This document shows positions 42,060 through 52,384 of a stretch of 64,000 nucleotides of DNA, in pieces. The position numbers and the translations under genes were made by a program. Origin of the DNA: Bathynomus jamesi (taxonomy: Eukaryota; Arthropoda; Malacostraca; Isopoda; Cirolanidae); the NCBI GenBank assembly GCA_023014485.1, contig JAJOZX010005797.1, forward strand, positions 162,001 to 226,000, written 5' to 3'. The notes below the pieces were generated by a model. That model did not search any database. It was not told where the DNA came from and was given only the letters and a program-made list of their open reading frames with translations. Numbering within the stretch: position 1 is the first letter of the stretch; each line of letters begins with the position of its first letter.

Positions 42060-43870
42060 AGTGAAGTTCAAAGTCAAAAAATTCTTAAACACCTCTCTTC
42101 TCACAATCTTCTTTCAGATCTTCAGTATGGGTTCCGCAATGGACGCTCTACTGTTGATATTCTTGCATATCTCTTTAACTCTTGGTCTTGGTCATCTTCC
42201 TTTCGAGATTTCGGTGAAACTTTTGCTATTGCGCTAGACATATCAAAAGCTTTTAACAGAATCTGGCAAAAAGCTTTTAATAGAGTCTGGCGCAAATCTT
42301 TAATTTACAAACTACCCTCATTCGGATTCTAGCCTTCTATCCGTGCCTTCGTCTGTAATTTTCTTTCTTGCCGATCTATAGCTGCGGTTGTAGATAGCCA
42401 CTGTTCTTCTCCTTAAGATATTGATAGTAGTGTTCCAAAGGTTCTGTCCTGTCACCCATTCTTTTCCTCTTCTTTATCAGTGCTCTTTTAAGTTGCACTT
42501 CCTGCCCTAGTGCCCTATTCACTCCTATGCTGATGATTCCACTCTTCATTTCTCCACCCACTTCACAAAGCGTCCCTCTCAACAGTCACTTTATGCTTCA
42601 CGTAGGACGGCTATGGTACACCGTACACCTGACATCTGATCTTTCTGCCATCTCTGATTGGGGCAGAGAAAATTGTGGTTTTCAATGCCTCAAAAACTAA
42701 GTTCCTTCATCTGTCTTCTCGTCGTCACAGTCTTCCACACGACTATCCTCTTACCTTCAACAATATACAACTCAATCTTTCACTTCCAGGCATGTGGCTG
42801 AAGCCGAAGCCTTTAGAAAATCACAAAGCCGAAGCTGAAGCAGGCCATTTAGAAAGTGAGGAAGCCGTAGCCGAATCTTATAGAACCGGGACCGGAAGAC
42901 GAGTTCCATATTTAACCTATTCTAAATTACTATACCGTAGGTTAACTATTTTTAGTTATTAGTATTACTAGTAATCAAAAATATTAAAATAGTTAAATAA
43001 AAAATAAAACCCCTCAAACTATACGAATAACCAAGTCGGGAAGCCGAAGTCGAAGCCGAATCCAAAACCGAAGCCGGCCATTTTCAAACTTTCGAAGCCA
43101 AAGTCGAAGTTGAAGCCGAAGCCGAAGCCTACAAAAATCGGCTTCAAGAAGCCGAAGACGAACCCGACTTCAGCCCCATGTCTGTGACCACTTCTGTTAA
43201 CTTTTTTGGCGTTTCCTTTTCTCATGATCTTTCCTGGAAAGATCACATATACTTTCTTTCCAAAAGAGCTTCCAAGAAATTAGGTGTGCTGTTTCGGCTC
43301 CACAGTTTCTTCATCCCTACTCAGTTGCTGTTTTTGTACAGAGGTATTGTCCGCACCTGTATGGAATACGCTTCTCATGTGTGGGGTTGCTCAACCCCCA
43401 CAGCTCTACTTGACCGGGTGGAATCAAAGGCTTTTCGTCTCATCAATTACTCTCCTCTAACTGACTGTCTTCAATCCGTATCTTCACCGCAATGTTGCCT
43501 CAATGCCTCACTCTCTCTTTACTATTGCTATTATAACGACACTGCTCTTCTGAACTCTCTATCTCTGACTGCATGCCTCCTTCTTTATTAAAGGAAAGCA
43601 CGCAGTACAGACTTTCGACACATTCTCATTCCTTTTCTGTCCAACTCTCTAAGCAAAGGTGAATCGGTATTTTCAATCTCTCATCTACTCAACCAGTCAA
43701 GCCTGGAATAATCTTCCTCAATTCATCTTTCCCCCTGTCTCTGACCGCCAATCTTTCAAACGCAGAGTGTCCAGGCACCTCAAAAACTTTCTACCTTGAT
43801 TTTGGCTCTCTTCTTCTTCTATGAGTGGGGGGGGGGGTTCGGCATTCATCCTTGGCCCCACTTTCCTGCA
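42060..43870 (+). mobile_element. LINE (family of 12112), most complete copy, interrupted by an AAGCCG-word element
   Basis: The plus strand shows, with frame breaks, LQYGFRNGRSTVDILAY, FAIALDISKAFN, an internal tandem duplication of about 27 bp (AFNRIWQK / AFNRVWRK), YADDSTLHFS near 42530, then FNASKTKFLHL. After the insert it reads FGVSFSHDLSWKDHI and MEYASHVWGCSTPTALL. The reverse transcriptase YADD is intact in sequence but the frame is broken. Confidence 0.85.
42788..43184. mobile_element. Non-autonomous element with AAGCCG word arrays inserted in the LINE
   Basis: The tips CATGTGGCTGAAGCC and GACTTCAGCCCCATG are inverted. Both subterminal regions are arrays of GAAGCCGAAGCC words (42798-42890 and 43030-43170), here in the same orientation at both ends. 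CACTTC occurs on both sides but not at symmetric positions, so the target duplication is not settled. It resembles the CAGnGnTGGGCA group in layout. Confidence 0.6.
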
Positions 43871-44090
43871 TTAAAAAAAACCGGTAGCCTGGCCCAGAGT
43901 CGCTGCCTTACAGGAAGCGGATGAATGTCATGGCCAGTTTATGCCGCAGTTACCCAGAAAAATGAGAAAAGTTCATAATTAAAGAAAAGTATTCAAAGGG
44001 TAACTTTTATTATTTAACTATGAATGTGGAAGTGTGTTAAAATATATAAAAAACTTACAAATATATTACCAATGCTGTAGTTAATATACG

Positions 44091-44648
44091 CAGTGGTGTA
44101 GTGCTGTGGGAACGCGTGGGAACGGCGTTCCCCTACTTTTTTTGGTAGACGGAACGGCGTTCCCTCACTATTTCAAATAAATCCGAACTTACAAATCTCT
44201 AACGTCATGAAATTTTAATTCCCACCCCTAGAAGAAATATGAGAAAGAATCATTAACTGTTTAATTTCTTTTAGCTTCGACTGAGGCAATGCTAGCCTAT
44301 AAAGATCTGGTGAAACAGTCACCACGGCGTACCAGTTGTTAACTTTTTTTTAGTTAATCATTCCAGTTGTTAGCTATTTTTATTGATCGTACTGGATGTT
44401 GTATATCTAATGACACTGGAAATACTGCATCTTCAACCTTGGAATATATCCTAATATCCAGTGCATATGACCTCAAAATATCCCTGAAATTGGTCAGATT
44501 TCAAAAGATTTCCCGGGGGGCTTACAGTGCCCCCGGACCCCCAGCTGTATGGGCTCGCCGCGCTCGCCATTCCCCCCCCCCCCCCCCGCATCTGAGTAAC
44601 ACTTTCAAAATGCGTTCCCTCACTTCTTTATTTAGCACTACACCACTG
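44091..44648. mobile_element. 558-bp non-autonomous hAT; perfect 8-bp TSD AATATACG
   Basis: Same family as 19705-20259, with CAGTGGTGTAGTGC and the inverse at the right. AATATACG is exactly duplicated at 44083-44090 and 44649-44656. The corresponding position of copy A (near 12945) has no insert, so it arrived after the duplication. Confidence 0.93.
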
Positions 44649-44908
44649 AATATACGTATAATAACAAATGCCTAGAATCATTAAAATTTTATATTCGCAT
44701 TTTATTTTTAATCTCTTTCCTGTGAATAAGTTAATGGGAATTCAAGTAAAATGCTGTTAGCTTTAAATTTTAATACTTTTTCCTTTAAACCACGAATGTT
44801 AGATAAAGCATTCAAGTCGAATTACTGAAATGGATTTACATAGTGTCTATGCGGTCCCCAATTTGGAGCCTAATTATTTATTAGATGGACTTTTCCTTAA
44901 CTTAATTT

Positions 44909-45711
44909 CAAAGGTGGGCAGGACCGAGTTCCAAAAGGACCGAACTCCAGGAACTCGGTCCTTTTTAAGGACCGTGAGCGGGAAAGTCGGTCCTTTTCTC
45001 AGTGAGGACCGAAATGAGGAGCGACGGTCCATTTTTAAGCAATTCCGGACGGTCTTTTTTTTTAGTGATTTTAGTGTGTTTAGTGATTATTTGAAGTTCT
45101 AAAGAAGATGGATCGTTTCCTCCAGAAGACTCAGAAAGAGACTGAGACTGAACTGAAACTTGTTTCAACACCTGGAGGAGACGAAGAATCTACTGATGTT
45201 AGTGCTTCAACTTCAAGTCAAGCAACTGGAGCTCCTAGCGGAAGAACTGAACCCGGCAATCCCTGGCCGTACCTCGGACTCGTTCCCCAGCCCGCCGTTG
45301 AAGGACTTGTTCATCAAGTTTAACACGCCTATCCCATCCAGTGCCGCCGTGGAGAGGCTCTTCTCTTTGGGGAAGGACGTCCTCAAGCCGAAAAGGTCAG
45401 GGCTCAGTGACAGCCATTTTGAAATGCTAGTCTTCTTGAAGGGAAACTCAAGCATTTAACTTAATAACTTTTTTTCATCATTTATGTATTGTATTAATTA
45501 TAATTTACGTTAATAAAATTAAAGATTTCCGATGTCTTTAATTTCATTTTTCATTTTAAGCAAATTTTTCACTTATATTATATATAAGGACCGAGGACGG
45601 AGTCGTTCCTAGGTCCTATCTTCAGAAAGGACCGTGACCGGGACCGTCGGTCCAGTTTGAGGCAAGGACCGGGACCGTCGGTCCTTTTTGAGGCCCGGGT
45701 GCCCACCTTTG
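44909..45711. mobile_element. hAT element with GGACCG word arrays; perfect 8-bp TSD CTTAATTT
   Basis: CAAAGGTGGGCA at the left is the inverse of TGCCCACCTTTG at the right. CTTAATTT is exact at 44901-44908 and 45712-45719. The word arrays (AAGGACCGAACTCC, GGACCGTCGGTCC) fill 44918-45050 and 45588-45695. Copy A at about 15460 shows the empty site. It encodes a deleted hAT transposase. Confidence 0.93.
45108..45459 (+). pseudogene. Internally deleted hAT transposase, N-terminus plus dimerisation domain
   Basis: Starts at ATG 45108 (MDRFLQKTQKETETE) and reads a Ser/Thr-rich leader. In the +1 frame from about 45290 it continues with the hAT dimerisation block (SSAAVERLFSLGKDVL, KRSGLSDSHFEMLVFLKG) to a TAA at 45457-45459. 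The catalytic core is absent. Layout and C-terminal words are those of the frame at 7976-8308, but the two are clearly different families. Confidence 0.8.
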
Positions 45712-46069
45712 CTTAATTTAACACGTAATAGGGACCCAAACGGTTTAAAACTCTGACGTCATGCGAAACGTCACTGTTTACAAAGTAATCTGTTCAGATT
45801 CTGAGACAGCAAAGATAAAGCCGAAAATGGCACCCATAAATTACTCATGACTCAAAGTCTCTGCACAATTAAATTAGTATATTAACCATGGCTAACTTTG
45901 GCACTTAGAGTTAGATTCTTAATTTAAAAAATTAGTCCAAAAGTGGTAATCCTGCGTTATACTACATATACATACCGTACATACATGCATAGTTGCTAAA
46001 TAAATCAGTCTTATTATAAAGTAAATAAATGAAAAAAGTGTGTATACATGTGTGTATATATATGCTACA

Positions 46070-46724
46070 CAGAAGACCGTACATGGAACAAGGAACTCTT
46101 CTGGGATAATTAAATCCTCTATAATCCGCATAAGTAATGATAAATAGCAAATACTAAAGGTTTTCTTTTTCATGATAGAAGCCCAACCCGGGCAATAGGT
46201 CACTAGTAAAGAGGTCCCAGAACATAGCTTCCTTCATCAGCTACCTACTAATCAAACATACTAAGCAGATAGGACCCAACTTTGGGAGAGGGTCTAAGTT
46301 TTAAAACTTACCCAAAGCAGCTATAATAATCAGAACCTCAGTATACGCAAGAAACTCGTTGCATTTACGTTGACTACCTCAAAGAAAAAGGGTAACTATT
46401 GTAGTTTTAGCCAAAATCCTAAACTTGAGTGTTCATTTTTCAAGGCACTTAACACGTGTCCGTTTAATTCTGAGTTGTAGCACATTAAATGGACGTGTTA
46501 AGTGCCTTGAAATTTGAACGCTCAACTCTTCCTGTCGGGGTTTAAGTTTTGGATTTTGGCTAAAAATACAATAGTTACCCTTTTTATTGGATGTATTCGA
46601 TCCGACGTAAATGCAACGACTTTCTTGCGTATATTGAGGTTCTGAATGTAATCGTTTTAAATAAGCTTTAAACCCTAATCCTGTTCCAAAGTTGTGTTCC
46701 ATCTCTTTACCATACTTGCTTAGT

Positions 46725-46735
<11 letters not shown>
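46070..46735. repeat. Long foldback, copy B
   Basis: The counterpart of 15838-16625. It keeps about 35 bp lost in A (CAGAACCTCAGTATACGC near 46331, inverted at 46629) but lacks the outer right arm, which is replaced by a TA tract. The minus-strand frame reads LHSEPQYTQESRCIYVGSN and SQNPKLKPRQEEL. Confidence 0.75.
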
Positions 46736-46759
<24 letters not shown>

Positions 46760-46905
46760 ATTATTATAGTGCATAAAGCGTATAATGGCTTCCCTTGTCC
46801 ACTTCTTTATGAGAAGTGACTGTATCCCGCAACCCAGTAAACTGCAGTAAATTTAATGTGTGTGTGTGTGTGTGTGTGTATATACAGTATATATATATAT
46901 ATATT
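46729..46905. repeat. (TA)n and (GT)n microsatellites
   Basis: TA at 46729-46753 and 46889-46904; GT at 46857-46878. Confidence 0.95.
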
Positions 46906-47480
46906 GTAAATAAAAGGTAAATGCTAAACTGAAAGATTGTTTAAAGTAGGAATAATACATTCGTATGATATAAGTATATAAGGATTGAATCAGTAAATCT
47001 GAGAACCTAATTAATAGTTACTATTTATACTCACATAGTAATGAAATAGTAACTATGTGAACAGGCGGCGAGGGAAAGCAAATAGTAAAGATACCAAACC
47101 GATGTGGAATTGCAATAAAGAAAAAGGAAAACGAGAAGAGAAAAAGGTGGATTAGTGTATGGACCATACAAAACCAGTCCCTTTAGGACTTCACGACTGA
47201 AGGGATTGGAGTATTGTCATCTCCACGGATAGAGCTCCTCTATCCGAAGGTTTCACGAAATGAAATGATGGCTCAAAGTAAAATTTTGTCCCCGTGGGAA
47301 ATCATTCCTTATTCCTTAAGGCGAAATTATTACACTAAGCTTATTTTTAAGAGCGTGTGTATAATAATCAATATGTCGTACAACGCTCATATGTATATAC
47401 TGTACGTCATATGGGCCAACATATTCAACATCAGTTTAATACGTTACAACATTTATATAGAACAGAACAATTTATTATAC

Positions 47481-47481
<1 letters not shown>

Positions 47482-47558
<77 letters not shown>
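47482..47558. repeat. (CA)n-(TA)n microsatellite
   Basis: CA at 47482-47520 and TA to 47558. It marks the left edge of the insertion into copy B. Confidence 0.97.
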
Positions 47559-47562
<4 letters not shown>

Positions 47563-47695
47563 GAAAATAACCACGAAGGAAAAAGGAAACAGAATGGTGC
47601 TCAAGCGCTTTTGTCTAATGACATCCTCAGGAACACTGACGAAAGCTCTTGAGCACCATTCTGTGTTTCCTTTTTCCTTCGTGGTTATTTTCATC
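47563..47695. repeat. Inverted repeat of Penelope-like 3'-end type
   Basis: GAAAATAACCACGAAGGAAA on the left is the inverse of TTTCCTTCGTGGTTATTTTC on the right; the arms also share AGAATGGTGCTCAAG. The spacer is about 30 bases. Single copies of AATAACCACGAAGGAAACAG start the repeats at 57574 and 57833. The Penelope link is inference. Confidence 0.6.
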
Positions 47696-47751
47696 ATAAA
47701 TATTATTCACGTGTTACTTTCGTGAAATAATTTTCATATATATATATATAA

Positions 47752-48518
47752 CACAAACACAACTAGCACAAATAGGACAAGACAAGAGGGCAGTCAGGTA
47801 AACGAAGTAAAACTGTCCCCCAATAAGGAGCAAAAAACAAAAGCCAAGAGTAAATATGGGGAAGGAATTATATGCAGGTATTATATAAAAGATAATTAAT
47901 TGCAGATTTAAAAGAGGACAATGTATATATAGGGTGAACCAAATGTAGGTGGACAGTAAATGATAACGTTTATTTTGAGAATACATATTTAATTTTTTTG
48001 TATACTATAATACAAAATAAAATTTAAATAAATTTAGTTATAATATTTAATATAATATAACACAAACACCATAGTTATAATGAACACCATAGTTATAATA
48101 TAATATAACACAAACCGTATTCAACCTACTGTCCACCTACTTTTGGTTCACCGTGTATGAACATCCCCCAATATGCAATTTCTTCTATAATAATGGTCAT
48201 TGCAAATTTGGAGACGGATGTAAATTCTACCACCCGGACATTTGCAGGACTTACGCAAAATATGGAACCTGCAAATTCGGGAGAAAATGCTACTGTCAAC
48301 ATCTCCCGACGGACTCAACGAACAAAGGAAAAAGTTTAAATGACAATAGGAATAAAAATAACAATAGGAACAACAATAGGAACACAATAAGCGAACAAGA
48401 AAATTTTTTCAACATCACAGACACCTTACGGATGCTAAATGTCATCCACATGCAGTTGACACAGCTGGAAACCCCCGAGCCAAATCGCTACCGGGCAAGA
48501 AGCTACCAATACAAGTAG
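47752..48518 (+). pseudogene. LINE ORF1: three CCCH zinc fingers, interrupted by a MITE
   Basis: After the MITE (48158-48518) there are two fingers of exact C-x8-C-x5-C-x3-H spacing (CNFFYNNGHCKFGDGCKFYH and CRTYAKYGTCKFGRKCYCQH), then an Asn-rich stretch and LRMLNVIHMQLTQLE, a helical region. Before the MITE (47752-47930) the frame is open through QKTKAKSKYGEGIICRYY and, after a one-base shift, holds the first two cysteines of another finger. The MITE falls between the third cysteine and the histidine. The protein probably binds RNA as part of the retrotransposition complex. Confidence 0.75.
47930..48157. mobile_element. 228-bp Tc1/mariner-type MITE in the LINE ORF1
   Basis: AGGGTGAACCAAATGTAGGTGG at the left is the inverse of CCACCTACTTTTGGTTCACC at the right, with TA at both edges. 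The centre contains two copies of ACACCATAGTTATAAT. Removing it restores the zinc finger spacing on either side. Confidence 0.82.
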
Positions 48519-48589
48519 GCGGAAACGGATCTCTTTCGGAGGATCATAGGGCAACGAATCAAGCGATATCGAAGGAAAACGAACTTGAA

Positions 48590-51500
48590 ATGTACAAGGG
48601 GCAACGAAAAACAGAGAACATAAAAATTGTCCTGGCAAATATTCAAGGAATAAGGCCAAACCAATCACTCAATAAGGTTTCGTACCTGAAAGGATTTATG
48701 GACGAAACAAGGGCGGACATCGCATGCCTCACAGAAACTCATCTTAAAGATTCTCAAGGAAATTGTGAAAAATGCGAACATTGTATTGATAAGAAAGAGA
48801 TAAATATAGAGGGCTTCAACTTACTAAGAGCGGATAGAACGACGAGACGGAAAGGTGGCTGTGCTATATATGTACAGGAAGGTCATATGACAGAGACGAT
48901 AATAAGTAAATCAAACAGCTATGTGGAACTCCTAGCAGTGAAAATAGAAAAACTAAACTTGATAGTAATAGTCATCTATAGACCTCCAAGCACCCCAACC
49001 GAAAAATTTTCGGAGGCCATTGATGACATTAGAAAACTAATAAAGGCCATAAACCCTCCATACCCCAATATAATGATCTGCGGAGACTTTAACTTCCCAT
49101 TTATAAAATACAAAAAGGTGGATAGGAATATATATATTCACCAGGACAAGGGGGGCACAAGAGAAGACCAGGAACAAGCAAAAATGTTGATGGCTCTCAC
49201 AAATGAGTTTATGCTGACACAGGAGATAACAGAAAATACCAGAAAAAATAACTGTCTGGATCTGGTATTCACGAATAACACGAACTTGATTGCTGATATA
49301 AAAATAACCCCAGCCATTATCTCAGACCACAACTTAATCGAGATATCAACAAATATGACAGCATTAGAAGACAATACACATATTGTGGAAAGAAGTAAAT
49401 TCGGGGCCTTTAACTTAAACTCGAAGACTATAAATTGGAAGCAATCAGATCGCACATGGTCCAAATAGAATGGAGAACAATTTTCGAGAATTAAACAACT
49501 AAAGAAATGCTAACAACCTTGGAGGAAAAAACGCTGAGAATTTTAGAAAAATATGCTCCGAAATCACAGCCAAAAGGAAAGAGGAGCTGGATAGAGAGGC
49601 AAAAGAGAAGACTATTCCGCAAAAGAAAGAGGGTGGAGGCGAAGTTAGGTAACTGCGGAGATAATGACAGGAAAGCAATAAAAGAAAAACTGGAGGGTAT
49701 CGATAGGGAAATACAAGCCCTGATTAAGGACCATACAGAGAGGGAAGAGGAAAAAGCGGTAGAAGCAATAAAGGAAAATCCAAAATACTTCTATAGCTAT
49801 GCAGAAAGGAAAACAAAAACGCGCGCCGCTATTGGGCCCTTAAGGACGGGAAATAATGAACTAACCGACGACCCAAAAGAAATATCTGATACATTGAGAG
49901 CTCAATATGAATCAGTTTTCAGTACCCCAAAAAGTGACAAAGCGATACCTGACATAAATGCATTCTTTGAAGAGGAATTGCAAGGAGAGTATATAACAGA
50001 CTTTGATTTTACACCAGAAGATGTAGCGAGAGCTATAGGACAAATGAAACCACATTCAGCTGTAGGTCCGGACAATTGGAACGCATTATTGATTAAAAAC
50101 TGCAAAAATGAAATAGCTACACCTTTATACTGGATATGGAGAAGATCCCTAGACACTGGGGAAATACCGAGCATCTTGAAAAGAGCAAACATTGTCCCTA
50201 TATATAAAGGAGGGGACAGATCTCAAGCAAAGGACTATAGACCAGTGTCAGTGACGTCTCACCTCACCAAAGTATTTGAAAGAATAGTTAGAGAGAAAAT
50301 TTATGATTTCTTGGAGACACTGGAAAGATTCAACGAAAATCAGCATGGATTCCGATCAGGTAGATCATGCCCTGTCACAACTAATAGAGCACTATAACAA
50401 TATCCTAGATGCATTGGAAGGCAATGACAACTACGATGTTATATACACAGATTTTGCTAAAGCTTTCGATAAATGTGACCATGGTATAATGGCACATAAA
50501 ATTAAAGATATGAGAATAACAGGCAAAGTTGGAAAATGGATCTACAACTTCCTTAGAGATCGTCTGCAGGTCGTCAAAATTCAAGGTATATCATCATCAG
50601 AATCGGAAGTACGCAGCTCAGTACCACAAGGGACAGTACTGGTCCCACTCCTGTTCATTATCATGCTAACAGACATAGACAGCGGAGTAAACAGCAATAG
50701 TATAGTAACATCCTTTGCAGACGATACAAAGATCAGCAGAAAAATCAGCGATGTACATGACGTGGAGGCCTTGCAGAGGGACACGAACAAAATATACAAA
50801 TGGTCAGAAGACAACAACATGTCATTCAACGCCGAGAAATTTCAGCTCTTGAGAAATGGTAGAAAAGAAGAACTTAAACAGACTGCATATTATGCTCCAG
50901 ATAGACAGGAAATTCAGAGAAGCACGAAAGCGATTGATCTCGGGATAATAATGACGGATGATGCGAAATTCGAAACACAAAATCAGATAGCGATAAATAA
51001 AGCAAAAAGAGTCGCCGGACAGGTACTAAGAACGTTCAAGAGAAGGGACAGGACAGTAATGATTCTCCTGCTAAAAACACTGATTATACCAAAACTTGAA
51101 TACTGCTCAGTTTTGACGTCCCCATATAAAAAGGAAGAAACTAATAAACTAGAAGAAACGCAAAGGCATTTCACAGCCAAGAGTGATGGCTGCAAAGAAC
51201 TCAACTACTGGGAAAGACTACGTAAACTAAATCTGTACTCACTGGAAAGAAGAAGAGAGGTACATCATAATCTACATATGGAAAATGATCGATAAACTGG
51301 TACCAAACCTAAAACTAAACCCAATTACATTCAAACAACACTGGAAAATAGGAAAGGCAGAATGTGTAATGTTCCCAAATTAAAGGCCCGACAAGGGACC
51401 TCCTCAGCCCTGAAGGAAAATAGCTTGGTTGTCAGGGGGCCAAGACTTTTCAACCAGCTTCCTAAGGACCTTAGAAACGTAACGGGGGTCAAAGTTGAAG

Positions 51501-51649
51501 TCTTCAAGAAAAGACTGGATGCCTGGCTCAGGACAGTACCAGATGAGCCGGGCGTGCCTGGCTTTGCAAGGTGGAGAGCGCAAGAAAGCAACTCACTCCT
51601 CCACCAGGCCAGACCTAGAGGCGGAGCCACCAGCTCGACCTCCGTGTGA
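48590..51649 (+). pseudogene. LINE ORF2: APE endonuclease and reverse transcriptase, frameshifted
   Basis: Starts at ATG 48590. The endonuclease (48590-49468) has VLANIQGIRP (Asn), CLTETHL (Glu), GGCAIYVQEG, VIYRPPS, ICGDFNFP and ISDHNLIE, all key APE motifs. The linker (49507-49870) is basic. The reverse transcriptase follows: DFDFTPEDVARAI, YKGGDRSQAKDYRPVS, HGFRSGRSC, then in the next frame TDFAKAFDKCDHG, SVPQGTVLVPLLF and SFADDTKIS with the catalytic Asp pair intact. The C-terminus contains FKKRLDAWLRTVPDEPGVPG (51500-51570). Frame breaks at about 49470-49500, 50350 and 51280. Recently inserted but inactive. Confidence 0.88.
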
Positions 51650-51710
51650 AGAGAGACCAACGCACGAAACAACATAAGGTAAGGTAAGGTAAGGTGTGTT
51701 ATATATATAG

Positions 51711-52035
51711 TGAAGCCAGAGAACTTTAACCTAACTTAACTTAAGAATAATTATCATCTAAGGTTCCATCGAATTCCTCATACATGTTTTCCTCTTCGTC
51801 TTCCTCTTGGTTCATGTGTCCTGGTTGCGGTCCCTTTGGTGGAATAAAGTTTGACGGAGAGTAGGTTTAAAGGGACTAACTGGTTTCGTTTTAGGCGGTA
51901 CGTCGAATTTACCGGGCTGTATGCCAGAAATTATTCCTATTGCTGGAGAGAAACGATGGATTTGGAGAAATTGGACCCGTATTAAAAGCATGTGAAATGT
52001 TTGTATTTACTTTGAGTGGCAAATCTGGTTTACTT
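51711..52035 (-). pseudogene. Duplicated 3' end of the membrane-protein gene
   Basis: About 300 bp match 17776-18070, covering the last 98 or so codons and the 3' flank (GTGAAGCCAGAGAACTTTAACC). Small deletions (for example GTAGGTTTAAAGG for GTAGGGTTTAAAGG) put it out of frame. It stops abruptly at about 52035, the end of the segmental duplication. Confidence 0.9.
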
Positions 52036-52089
52036 TTTTGTTCTAACATTCTATCTATAGTAACATTCTAGTTAATCACTATTAAAAGA

Positions 52090-52330
52090 TAAGTCACTTA
52101 AACAGAGACAACAACCAGAAATACGCAGACAGACAAACAGCCAGACACAAGAAAACCTACAGACTCGACACGACCATTACACCCTTCAATACAGACCAGA
52201 CCGCCAAGATCATCAAAAACATTAAGAATTCGAAGACTACTGGACCACTGGGTATATCTGTAAAATGTTCCACAGGACGCACAGCAGAACGAAGATTTAG
52301 GTAGACTATAGCCTTTTTCCCTTTTTTGTT
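52090..52330 (+). other. Possible LINE coding relic
   Basis: One frame reads TPFNTDQTAKIIKNIKNSKT followed by TGPLGIS, resembling the block before the first reverse transcriptase motif of several LINEs (K..K.PGPDGI). It is too short to be sure. Confidence 0.3.
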
Positions 52331-52384
52331 GCAACCTGTAATGTGAGACAATAGACATTGTTGACTACTTAAGATAGCATAATT

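Larger units (their letters stand above)
44830..45850 (+). other. Conserved short frame split by a hAT (second copy of 15385-15588)
   Basis: Both duplication copies contain an ATG frame reading DLHSVYAVPNLEPNYLLDGL, followed further on by SDSETAKIKPKMAPINYS. It is 67 codons in copy A and is split here by the insert at 44909-45711. Similarity between copies reflects the duplication rather than selection; no family is recognised. Confidence 0.35.
47752..51697 (+). mobile_element. CR1-like LINE, 5'-truncated, with (TAAGG)n 3' end
   Basis: It carries an ORF1 with CCCH zinc fingers and an ORF2 with endonuclease and reverse transcriptase. It ends at 51675-51697 with tandem TAAGG units, as some non-LTR elements do instead of poly(A). 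A 228-bp MITE interrupts ORF1. It was inserted into copy B of the segmental duplication beside a TA tract; fragments of the same family are at 22395-22990. Confidence 0.85.
43247..52035. repeat. Segmental duplication, copy B (with private insertions)
   Basis: Collinear with copy A (see that entry). Insertions private to B are the hATs at 44091-44648 and 44909-45711 and the block 47560-51698 (inverted repeat plus LINE). The last shared piece, 51700-52035, matches the 3' end of the membrane-protein exon. Confidence 0.88.

Noticed and set aside
48153..48518. CCCH zinc finger protein as a host RNA-binding gene
   Set aside because: Placed just upstream of endonuclease and reverse transcriptase in the same orientation, so it is the LINE ORF1.
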